Shown here piece after piece: positions 1 to 7,909 of a stretch of 64,000 nucleotides of DNA. Made by a program: the position numbers and the translations under genes. The stretch lies in NCBI GenBank assembly GCA_018398815.1, contig CM031601.1:25328103-25392102 (forward strand), written 5' to 3'. A model generated the notes under the pieces. It saw only the letters and a program-made list of their open reading frames with translations. It made no database searches and was not told the DNA's origin. Position 1 is the stretch's first letter. Every line of letters starts with the position of its first letter. This stretch comes from Conus ventricosus. Taxonomy: Eukaryota; Mollusca; Gastropoda; Neogastropoda; Conidae.

Positions 1-323
1 GTTATATATTGTGGTGTGTGAGCGTGTGAGCTCTGTGCGTGCGGCACGTGGCCTGCCGGTTTTTTCTTTTTTTTGGGCGCGTTCAGGGGGGACGTGCCAC
101 GGAATGGTGCATTGACAAAGATTTCCATTTATGCCTGCAATTGTTTATCATTTCTACTTTAGAGTTCAGGGATGCTAGTTGGGGTTTACATAATATCAGC
201 CACTTTTCTGTAGTACATAAGTTGCATTTTTTAGAAATGTTGTTGTATGGTGTTGCTCTTTTTATAATTTCCATGATATGTTGTAATCTATTTTCTTATT
301 TTTAAGCTTCCAAATATATTTAC
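1..323. other. Flank without a supported gene
   Basis: AT-rich sequence outside the Penelope-like fragment. Short open frames occur on both strands but none shows a recognisable domain. The end nearest 324 may be 3' untranslated sequence of the adjacent minus-strand fragment. Confidence 0.4.
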
Positions 324-719
324 TTAATTCTGTTTGGTTTTTATATTTTTCATTTTTGAAAGACTGTTTATGGTTTGCATATCTGGTTTTAAATGGTTTG
401 CCGTGATCCCTATGTATGTTTCTTTATCACTGTCTGTTGTTACCGTAGCTTGGTACACAATGTTGTTGTAGAGACATTTATTGTTCAGAGGGCACTGGTC
501 TTTTTTTGTGCAATTACAAGATATCCTTTCATCACCCTCTTTGGTTGTGTTGTTTTTGGTTTTATTGGAAGAATCAATTATATTTTTTAAGGTTGGGCAT
601 ACACGAGTATGATAGCTTGACGGTATTTTTGTTGAATATTTTAGATAGTACATGTTCTTTTGGGAATGATGTTTTAAGGATTCTAAGGAAAAATTATAAA
701 AAAGCTTATAAGACCACAT
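324..719 (-). pseudogene. Penelope-like element fragment, GIY-YIG endonuclease end
   Basis: This minus-strand open frame of about 130 codons looks like the C-terminal endonuclease of a Penelope-like retroelement. Seen directly: a Cys-rich linker with C-x-C and C-P-L-x-x-K-C spacing, then IVYQATVTTD followed by TYIGIT, the two halves of a GIY-YIG core. In this family the domain nicks target DNA and follows the reverse transcriptase. The catalytic Arg/Glu part downstream of TYIGIT looks degraded, and no upstream reverse transcriptase is present in this orientation. It is a truncated fragment lying head-to-head with the plus-strand fragment at 672-1020. Confidence 0.75.
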
Positions 720-1020
720 ATGTCAACATCTGCAAAAAAGAAAAAGAACTTGTGCACCAGATGGATTTAGGTGATAGGATAGAAGCAACAGCAATAAAAG
801 AAGCCTTTATAACCCTTAAAGACCACAAACCTAACTTTCTCAACAACCCTACTTGTAGACTGATCAACCCATCAAAATCTGAATTAGGCAAAATTAGTAA
901 AAAGATCCTGGAAAAAGCAATAGAGGACATAAAAACAAACACTGAATTCAATCTCTGGAAAAATAGTTACGAAGTTATCCAATGGTTTCAAGAATTGAAC
1001 AAACAGAAAAAATGCAGTGA
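672..1020 (+). pseudogene. Penelope-like element fragment, N-terminal reverse transcriptase, interrupted by Polinton A
   Basis: The plus-strand frame contains AFITLKDHKPNF, then NPTCRLINPSKSELGKISKK and a WFQELNKQKKC stretch. This is the conserved N-terminal reverse-transcriptase region of Penelope-like elements. The similarity stops at position 1020, where AGAGAAC, the outer end of Polinton copy A, begins. The downstream palm domain with its catalytic Asp pair is therefore missing here and would be expected beyond the other end of A, which is not in the window. Start and 5' part are absent, so this is not a functional gene. Confidence 0.8.
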
Positions 1021-1107
1021 AGAGAACAGTAAAAGGCGGATTCTGGCTCAACCGGTCTCAACCAGTTTCGACCGGTTGACTCCAGAATCCGCCTTTTACT
1101 GTTCTCT
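1021..1107. repeat. Terminal hairpin of copy A
   Basis: The 87-nt end begins AGAGAACAGTAAAAGG and closes with its complement at 1107. The outer 26 nt pair perfectly; after a 1-versus-2 nt bulge, 9 more pairs form, leaving a 14-nt apex, CTCAACCAGTTTCG, at 1057-1070. Inward of the hairpin lies GACAAGTAAGACTTCAATAA, shared with the right ends of B and C. The base before 1021 is inside a Penelope frame, which fixes the insertion boundary. Confidence 0.9.
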
Positions 1108-1145
1108 GACAAGTAAGACTTCAATAACCAAAAAATAACGATTAT

Positions 1146-1757
1146 CTACAAACAAAAATACTGTGTAGGGTTATCCGTTTTCAATACTAATTTACTAAAC
1201 TTTTCAGATTTTAGCTTTTGTTTAATCCTGTGTTTTTCCTGATCATTTTCAATAACATCATTTTCACGCATACATTCATCAAATGCGTCTCTGTCTTTCA
1301 TGTGAAATAAAACTACAGTCTTTAACTGTTCTCTAAAGTCTTTTAAAACTGAGTTATATTTTTGGCATAAAATCCACACACTTATCCCAGCATGTCTTCC
1401 GCTGAAGGCTAGTTTTGACAAAGTGTTTCTTTTTTTAACTATGTCTCTTTCTGCCGAACAGTCATCTATAATAAATAGTGTTTGCGTTCCTTCAAACAGT
1501 CTATAAAAGAGTTCTAAACACTCACTTAGTTTATTGCTAGGATCAACTAAAAATATGTCATCATCTGTCCATATAAACCTTCTATCATGATATGCTTTGT
1601 TCCATTTAAGTGTTGGGCAGAAAATTACAATATAATCAAAATTATAGCGATAAACTGTTTGTAATCGGTCTAGGACAAATATTGTTTTTCCACAGCCAGT
1701 CCGCCCACAAATCGATGAACAATGAGGCTCTTTTGGCATAAAGTTTAACTGCTCCAT
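1146..1757 (-). CDS. FtsK/HerA-like (A32-type) genome packaging ATPase, copy A
   Basis: The intact 203-codon frame has a Walker A motif GRTGCGKT at residues 18-25, a Walker B motif LFIIDD at 94-99 and a downstream SVWILCQKYNSV segment with the likely sensor Gln at about 132. Small ATPases of this kind pump DNA into capsids in Polintons, virophages and large DNA viruses. The start Met lies 17 nt after the stop of the 285-residue gene upstream, as expected in a packed late-gene cluster. The stop lies only about 40 nt inside the terminal hairpin, so the 3' end of the gene is part of the terminal repeat region. B and C carry broken copies. Confidence 0.9.
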   Translation of the reverse strand: MEQLNFMPKEPHCSSICGRTGCGKTIFVLDRLQTVYRYNFDYIVIFCPTLKWNKAYHDRRFIWTDDDIFLVDPSNKLSECLELFYRLFEGTQTLFIIDDCSAERDIVKKRNTLSKLAFSGRHAGISVWILCQKYNSVLKDFREQLKTVVLFHMKDRDAFDECMRENDVIENDQEKHRIKQKLKSEKFSKLVLKTDNPTQYFCL

Positions 1758-1774
1758 AGTTTTTATAACAGGAT

Positions 1775-2632
1775 TTAATTTAATCCAGTTATTATATTTA
1801 TCATACTTTCTGTTAAAACCTGTTCAGTATAATAAAATCCTATGAGGCCTAAATGTGTAAGATTAATCCAATTCAGTTCTGTAAGATTGTTTCTATTTAA
1901 GTCAACATTGATTTTGTTGCTTGTTGTTATGACATTAATATCCTCACCATTGTGAAGAACGACGATGGTAACTTTAAGACGTTTAACGTCTAAGTTTTGC
2001 CAGCTAATATTAATTCCTTTTATAAGGACGTCACGAACGCCCACAACCCCATCCCTTTCCTTATCTTTTAAGACAGAAATTTCAAATATCATTGTGAACG
2101 TGTCTCCTAATTTCCTGTGCGGAAAGAACTGTAATTTTGTAGAAGCTTCCTTTAAAACCGTTTCTCTTCTGTGGAGGATGTACTGTTTTTTCCCATACGG
2201 CGTTATTTCAATCTCTTTCCGACTATTGTCCTCTGGCATAAGACTTACATGTAAAGGGCCAGAGTTGAATGCTTTTCTGAAACTTTTTTGACGGCTAAAA
2301 AATGTAACTGGGCTTAAGAATTCAAATTTTATGTCCCATTCTAAATATGGTTCCAAGTGCCATTTGAGGTCAGGTTTTCGAACTATTTTATATTCATACT
2401 GGCCAACATTATTTGCTTCTAGATTGCGCAGTTGTTCTAGTTTAGGAAACCTTTTGTTGTCGCCAACCTCTTTGCGTTTATAATCACCATCTTTAGTGTA
2501 CTCAAAACCATACAAAGCGCCTATCTCACCATTCTGTTCAAAGTCTACAACGTCTGCAAGGTCTTTTAATTCTAAAGTTATACACCTCACAGGCGCTAAT
2601 GTAACTCCCGGTTCTTCTGGCCCACGCGACAT
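1775..2632 (-). CDS. Conserved Polinton protein, 285 residues, function unknown (copy A)
   Basis: The intact frame starts MSRGPEEPGV and ends in a Leu/Ile-rich C terminus. I recognise no enzyme motif, signal peptide or membrane segment. The alternating hydrophobic pattern in the second half (for example around VKRLKVTIVVLH) suggests a beta-rich fold, possibly a structural protein, but that is inference. It is conserved in position and sequence in all three copies, always between the candidate minor capsid gene and the ATPase. Spacing is 19 nt to the upstream stop at 2652 and 17 nt to the ATPase start. Of the three copies, only this one is a single open frame. Confidence 0.8.
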   Translation of the reverse strand: MSRGPEEPGVTLAPVRCITLELKDLADVVDFEQNGEIGALYGFEYTKDGDYKRKEVGDNKRFPKLEQLRNLEANNVGQYEYKIVRKPDLKWHLEPYLEWDIKFEFLSPVTFFSRQKSFRKAFNSGPLHVSLMPEDNSRKEIEITPYGKKQYILHRRETVLKEASTKLQFFPHRKLGDTFTMIFEISVLKDKERDGVVGVRDVLIKGINISWQNLDVKRLKVTIVVLHNGEDINVITTSNKINVDLNRNNLTELNWINLTHLGLIGFYYTEQVLTESMINIITGLN

Positions 2633-2651
2633 TATTTTTTAGTACAGTTTA

Positions 2652-3351
2652 TTATTTTATTTCCAAAACAATGTGTAGGTTATCACATTTTACGACTTTC
2701 CCCGTTTTGTCTGTGATTTTATATTAAATGATCTGACCCTCCCACAAGCTAATTTTTTAAACTGTAAATTAGGGAATTGTATAATTTCATAATCGCAATA
2801 TGCAGCTTTCCCTGACGGAAGAGCTCTTAAAACAGTTGAGGGCCTTCCATCATATAAGTTTTCATCAGTGCTCAGCTCATCCAAATGAACATAGAGTAAT
2901 GAATGTAATGCAAGATCGAGCGGATTTTCTCCTTCATAAGTAGTTCCGTCTGGCGCAACTCTAAAACTATGAATGTCCCGATTGTCAGTTGCAAAGCTAA
3001 CATTTTAGCTAGCTCTCCGTGAAAATAGTAACCTACTTCTTCTTTTTCAGGGTTGAATGCTAACATTGTTTTCAGATTCGCATTGTTAAGTTGAGAGTAA
3101 TGTCAAAGTTACTCATTGCTTCTTTTAGCGAACAAAAACCCGTAATAACCATCAGGTATGATTAACTGGCTAACTAAGTTTCCTCTCATGTCATATTTTT
3201 TAATCTTATTATTTTTCTTGGATTTACTTATATTAAACCATACGACTTTGTAAAAAATTTCATGGAGTGCGACCATTTTGGTTCCGCAATCGTTCTTAAC
3301 AGCATGTTCTAAAAACGAAGGACGGTCTTGGGTTGTTATTGTTACAAACAT
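2652..3351 (-). pseudogene. Candidate minor capsid (penton-like) protein, copy A, frameshifted
   Basis: The gene begins MFVTITTQDRPSF at 3351 and continues through three overlapping open segments (3351-3109, 3066-2872, 2884-2690) to a stop at 2652, so at least two frameshifts break it. Copy B has the first two thirds in one frame, which shows the segments belong together. Features such as IPDGYYGF, ELAKMLGF and RALPSGKAA resemble the pattern I associate with the single jelly-roll minor capsid protein of Polintons; that assignment is an inference. It diverges from the 402-residue gene across only 17 nt. Confidence 0.6.
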
Positions 3352-3368
3352 TTTTTAAACGAAATAAA
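3352..3368. promoter_or_regulatory. 17-nt divergent start region
   Basis: Only TTTTTAAACGAAATAAA separates the two start codons of oppositely transcribed genes (3351 on minus, 3369 on plus). Any promoter must lie here or inside the coding regions. The TTTTAAA core recurs next to other start codons of the element. Confidence 0.45.
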
Positions 3369-4577
3369 ATGAGTGCATTCAAATATACTAATGCAAAATA
3401 TTCTGTTGGGCCGTACTACAATCTTAAAAATATAACAACTGACACCCTCGACATTTCTGTGACTCAGTCTGACGCCTTTCAAGTAAAGGTTAGTACTCCA
3501 TTAACCAAATATCTTAAGCCTCCTATTAAAAAAGACTACATCGCAAAAGTGTGGTTTAGTCATCCGATGCAGTTTTATCAGAACCAGTTAAACTTTGCCG
3601 TGTTTTGTGCATCAACTGGGTGTGGAGTGTCGTATGCTGATCATTTAAATCATCCTGATCCTTTGGTGAGGTCAGTGTACAGATTTCATTTTTATTACAC
3701 CTTCAGACGTATTTTGACTGAACTGCAAGCGCCATTACCCAATGACAAACCGTTTAATCCATTCAGCAACAGAATAGACATGAAGGCTTTTGAAAGGATC
3801 TGTAACGAATTCAATATTAAGGCCAAGACAGACTTTAGACAAAAGTTGGATCTTAATCATGGTCTAGGCACTCCTTATTTTTGGGGCGTGCACAGAAAGT
3901 ATAACTATGACTGGCATCCTCCTTACACATCTTTCTCTTCAGGCACGGCTGTTCACCTTGGGTCCATAGAGCAAGAGCATAAAACAGCATGGACAACATT
4001 TATCTTAGACACTTCTAAGGGCCTAACTAGAGCGGGAATAGAACGAATAAACGACTCCATTCGTACTTACGTTTGGTGTTTGCTAGGTTCGCAAGCACAA
4101 GCGAGATCGAGCATAACTGATCCTTCTACTGGCTTTGACGCGCAAAAACAATACTTAGCAAATTTAGAGGACGCCATTAATTCTACAGTTGATTTACCTT
4201 CAAGTATAAAAAGGTACCAAAATGTTTTACAATTTGCAAGATCGAAAGTAGACTTTGCTGTTGGCACTGGTTTATACATGCTGCCTTCTGACCTCAGACT
4301 CCAGATAGGTACAATAATAAATTACAATAATGAAATCCTTGTGGCAGGCAATGAACAGAAGGTTGGAAAAAACGACATAAATTCTGAGCCAGTAATATTA
4401 CAAACAATAAAAAAATACGATGACCCCCCAAGATTAAGTCATCCAATCCCCGAGGTTCAAAGCCCAAAGACTGTTGAAGACGTGGACTCTGTTCGCGATG
4501 ACCATGAATATGAAAAGAAAGCACTTGTTTGGGGATTAACTGGCCTGGGATTACTTGGTCTTTATTTTACTAAATAG
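3369..4577 (+). CDS. Conserved Polinton protein, 402 residues, C-terminal membrane anchor (copy A)
   Basis: The start ATG at 3369 (MSAFKYTNAK) is preferred over the upstream ATG at 3333, which would overlap the divergent gene, and because copies B and C keep the same start. The body is well conserved in B, including KDYIAKVWFSHPMQFYQNQ, and a Gly/Leu-rich C-terminal segment (WGLTGLGLLGLYFTK) looks like a single membrane anchor. I know similar proteins next to capsid genes in cnidarian and molluscan Polintons, but no function is established to my knowledge. A virion structural role is likely from context. The 3' end overlaps the convergent coiled-coil gene by 27 nt. Confidence 0.8.
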   Translation: MSAFKYTNAKYSVGPYYNLKNITTDTLDISVTQSDAFQVKVSTPLTKYLKPPIKKDYIAKVWFSHPMQFYQNQLNFAVFCASTGCGVSYADHLNHPDPLVRSVYRFHFYYTFRRILTELQAPLPNDKPFNPFSNRIDMKAFERICNEFNIKAKTDFRQKLDLNHGLGTPYFWGVHRKYNYDWHPPYTSFSSGTAVHLGSIEQEHKTAWTTFILDTSKGLTRAGIERINDSIRTYVWCLLGSQAQARSSITDPSTGFDAQKQYLANLEDAINSTVDLPSSIKRYQNVLQFARSKVDFAVGTGLYMLPSDLRLQIGTIINYNNEILVAGNEQKVGKNDINSEPVILQTIKKYDDPPRLSHPIPEVQSPKTVEDVDSVRDDHEYEKKALVWGLTGLGLLGLYFTK

Positions 4578-5779
4578 TAACCCAACTATTAAGAGAACTA
4601 ACGTCCATAAGTTCTCCGCCATAAAGCCAACTACTTTGCTTGCAGTAGACAAAAGCCAGCTAACGATACTCCCTAATATACCAGGTAAAGAGTCTATAGC
4701 TTTACCGGCTAATTTTTTTTAACAAACTCGCAAGATGATCAAGCTGTTTTTTTACCCATGATTTATCAGATGGCGATGGAGGCGATGGCGGTGGAGGCAC
4801 TGGACTTTGACCACCGCCGCCTGTAATAGCCAACACCAGTGTACTTATTGCAAATCCTAAGGCAGTTATAACGCTTGCTAATGTGACTCCCTGCTCTCTA
4901 AACAGCGTTCGTATTCGTTCTGCTAGCGTTGTGTTTTCATATAAATTTGTTTGGATAGTTTCTCTTACTTCGCTCACTTGAGTTTGTAATTGTTCTCGGT
5001 TAGTATTCAATGCTTCTAGTCTAGCTAATCTTTCTTCTTCAAACACTTTTAGTCTTTGTTCTATTCTTTCTTTAATCTCAGGCCCTAAGTTGGCGTCGTC
5101 AGCCTCAGCGAGTTTTTCTTTTTCTTTTCTATACGCTCATCTAGTTCAGTCAGTTTTGCTAAATTGTTTAATAATTCCCCATTGATGGCTCTTAAAGCAC
5201 GATCAAGGGCTTCTAATTCTCTCTCAGGTAGCCGTGGTTCGCGCATAGTTTTTAATGCTGCTTCTTCTTCTTCAGTGGTTTCTGCTTCTATTGCATTTAT
5301 TATTCTGTCTGCTGTTTGACTTAAATCTTCATGTGGCATGTTTTGCATTTGGTTATCTGTTGGGAGTTCTTGTTGTATGTTTTGAAGTTTACCAACTTCA
5401 TCCCCATCTGATTTTGATTTAGTAAAGCCAAGGCGATTCCGTTCGCTCACACTGAGCCTTTGTCTAATTGTATTCATGCCTACAAACTTTGATGGATCTC
5501 GCTTAGTTGTAAGCGGAACACGTTCTCCTTTGTCGTTTTTCACATACAAATGGTTATCTTTTAGTTCAAAATCATCAGGGTATATAGTTTCGGGAGGTCC
5601 TAGTCCTAAACTTTGGTATAATGATCTGGCCTTACTTTCTGTTAATTCACGCCTTTGCTGCCCTTCTACTAATTCATCCCGCAATGAGAGCGCCGAGTGA
5701 TGCTGCTCCCAAGGGGAATCACTCATGTCGTCTCCAGGATCAGGAACATCATAATCTTCTTCACCTTCAATGCTGCCAT
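4551..5779 (-). pseudogene. Coiled-coil membrane protein of the capsid gene cluster, copy A, frameshifted
   Basis: The best start is the ATG at 5779, matching the clean start of copy B (MAGIEDKEDYDV). The gene then continues through open segments 5726-5085 and 5046-4702 to a stop at 4551, so small indels break it three times. The middle is strongly charged and helical (repeated E/L/R heptads, for example ERELEALDRALRAINGEL), followed by a hydrophobic segment (VITALGFAISTLVLAITGGGG), a Pro-rich linker PVPPPPSPPSPS, and a second hydrophobic segment in the last 50 residues. An anchored, rod-like virion or entry protein would fit, but this is unproven. Confidence 0.7.
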
Positions 5780-5821
5780 GTTTTTTTAAATAATTAACTT
5801 TTTATTTTGTTTTATAAAAAA
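5780..5821. promoter_or_regulatory. 42-nt divergent AT-rich promoter region
   Basis: The region between the minus-strand coiled-coil gene and the plus-strand capsid gene is almost pure A/T and includes TTTTTTTAAATAATTAA and TTTTATAAAAAA directly before the capsid ATG. The same arrangement is kept in B (22143-22181) and C (51916-51953). Confidence 0.5.
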
Positions 5822-7088
5822 ATGTCACAAGCATATGGCTCAATTCTTGACCCGCATAGAAGACTGAAAGAGCCCTTTGGCGTGAAGGGAAATAAACGGA
5901 ATATTACTGTTCCAAATAATCCATCTACTATTGATGCAGATCAAATTCTTACTGTCAAATTTCCAGACCTAGGAGCGGATGAAGTGATTGTGCCAGGATC
6001 TGCGCGACTTACTTTCAAAATAGAACTCGCTTCAACAACAGACCCAAACAGAACAGTTGTCCAGAATTTGGGACGGGCAATCGTTAAGAAAATTTCTATA
6101 AAACTTGAGGGGCAAGAAATTTTCTTTACATAATGCAGACATATTTTTAACCTATTCTGATCTATGGCTAACCGCGAATGAAAGGGCTGATCTTGCGATT
6201 CAAGGAATCGAAAATAAAGAAGCACTAAAACATAGAATAGGCGCTGAAGATGCTAAAGACGGCAAAAAGCATGAAGCAGTAAGTTATGCGTTTGGAAATC
6301 GCTTTTCCATTCCTTTAGATTTTGAGTTGTTAAAATCGCATGCCCCATACTTTCAAGGAGCATTAAAAGACAGATTGTCATACGAACTAACTTTTAATGA
6401 ATACAAACGTGTTATTATATCTACAGACACCGCAGCAAAGTACAGCATTTCTGACATCTCGTTAGAGTTTGATGTTGTTAGCAACTCTAATTTAGCAAGG
6501 CTGATTGAGCAACAATATCAGTCAAAATTAGCAATATATTACGAAAGAGTGCATCATCATTCAACATATCCCAAAAGCAAGGCAGACGCTATATGGAATT
6601 TTAATCTTAATGACCGAGCAAGCTCACTTAAAGGTATTTTATTGCTGTGTGAAGATGAAGAACCATTCGCAAGAGCAAGTGAAAAGTTTTTAAATCCAAA
6701 AATAACGAAAGTACAATGTTCGATTGAGGGTAGCCCTAACCAAATCTATGCTAGCGGGCTTAGACCTTATCAGCATTTTGACGAAATAAGAAAATTGTTT
6801 GGGGGTGGGAGGTGTAGAAGTCCAACAGCAGACCTTGTGTCTAAAGATCTACACCTTCACAGCGTTAGGCTTGATGATTATTTAACAACAAAATACGGTT
6901 TATGGACTGACCTAAGGTCAACAGAGGATAATCAGTTGCATGGAAGTGGGAGAAAGATTATAGACGTAATAAACATTCAAATTGATAAAGAAAAAGATGT
7001 TGATAAACCACTTAATGTACATTTGTTTTTATTATATGATGCGCAGCTGAATATTGAAGATAACAGATTAAAATATAACCATTACTAA
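5822..7088 (+). CDS. Probable major capsid protein (double jelly-roll type), copy A, one frameshift
   Basis: The frame runs MSQAYGSILD from 5822 to 6133 and continues in the next frame from about 6120 to 7088. B and C keep the sequence collinear across this point, so A has a single-base loss near the QEIF codons. About 420 residues. Segments such as LSYELTFNEYKRVI, YSISDISLEFDVV, YERVHHHSTYPKSKAD and a long late segment ending in HLFLLYDAQLNIED match the family I know as the capsid gene of this Polinton group. The basis is family recognition and position next to minor capsid and ATPase genes, not a structural test. Stop at 7088 is followed after 25 nt by the next gene. Confidence 0.7.
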
Positions 7089-7113
7089 ATTATTTTTTCA
7101 TTTTTAAAAAAGC

Positions 7114-7542
7114 ATGTCTGTTCAGCATTATCCAAAAGTACCTAAAGAAGAGATAGCAGGCAACTCTGCTGCTATAGAAGGCAACATCGACTCTAGGTTC
7201 GTCTCTGCTGCTGTAGAACACCCTGAAGTAAAAACCTTCAGATTAACCAACATTACACAAATGCAACAAAAACTAGAGCAGGACCTTTCAAAATACAGCA
7301 AAGCCAAACGAAGGTATTCTGCTGCCTTTAATGCTGTTACATATGTTAATACTGGAACATCGGCTCTTAGTGCTCTATCAGCAGGAACAAGTGTAGGTCT
7401 CTTAGCAACAGGCGTAGGCGCACCGGTAGCTTTACCTCTAGGCGGTTTGTCTTTAACTCTTGGCCTGTGTTCATTAGCTGTAAGTGCTGCTAGCAAAAAA
7501 TTAAAACTAAACTCCAAAAGCACACAGCTATGGTTCAACTAA
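7114..7542 (+). CDS. Membrane-segment protein, upstream frame of an overlapping pair (copy A)
   Basis: The 142-codon frame begins MSVQHYPKVPKEE. It has a charged middle (LTNITQMQQKLEQDLSKYSK) and a long Gly/Ala/Leu-rich stretch around SVGLLATGVGAPVALPLGGL that should span or insert in a membrane. The stop (LWFN-stop) overlaps the next frame by 13 nt. In related elements I recall these two parts being one protein, so either the break is an indel fixed in this lineage or the two frames are joined by frameshifting. Homologues occur at 20157-20858 and 49935-50633. Confidence 0.65.
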   Translation: MSVQHYPKVPKEEIAGNSAAIEGNIDSRFVSAAVEHPEVKTFRLTNITQMQQKLEQDLSKYSKAKRRYSAAFNAVTYVNTGTSALSALSAGTSVGLLATGVGAPVALPLGGLSLTLGLCSLAVSAASKKLKLNSKSTQLWFN

Positions 7543-7858
7543 TAACAGCTAAACTTAGTTCCTTCAAGCTGACAATAAATAAAGCACTAGCTGACTCAAA
7601 CATCACGGATGAAGAATTTAGTCGTTTACAGGCCGATTTGGATGACTACAAAAGACAAAAGTTTGATCTTCAAAGAAAGGCGAGAACAACTTTTTCTCAA
7701 CAGCCAGACACCGAGCAGATAAAAAAGGAATGTTTAAAAAAAGTAAACGAAACATTAAACTCCGTTCTAAACAGCTCACATTAACAACGCCAAAGTGTGT
7801 TTATACTTTAGTTTATGAGTCCAAGCACAAAAAGACCGTTGATATTGATTCTGATTAA
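7530..7858 (+). CDS. Helical basic-tail protein, downstream frame of the overlapping pair (copy A)
   Basis: The frame starts MVQLITAKLSSFKL at 7530 with an acidic helical part (ITDEEFSRLQADLDDYKRQK) reminiscent of EF-hand-like 'ISDEEY' tails in related Polinton proteins. The first reading frame ends at 7784, but copies B and C keep a basic tail in the alternative frame to a stop equivalent to 7858 (YESKHKKTVDIDSD). The run of seven A at about 7735 is the likely slip point. Function unknown; a capsid or membrane-associated role is possible from neighbours. Confidence 0.6.
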
Positions 7859-7909
7859 GTATTTGTTTTTAATTTAAATAAATATTTTGAGTTAGAAAAG
7901 AAACTCAGC

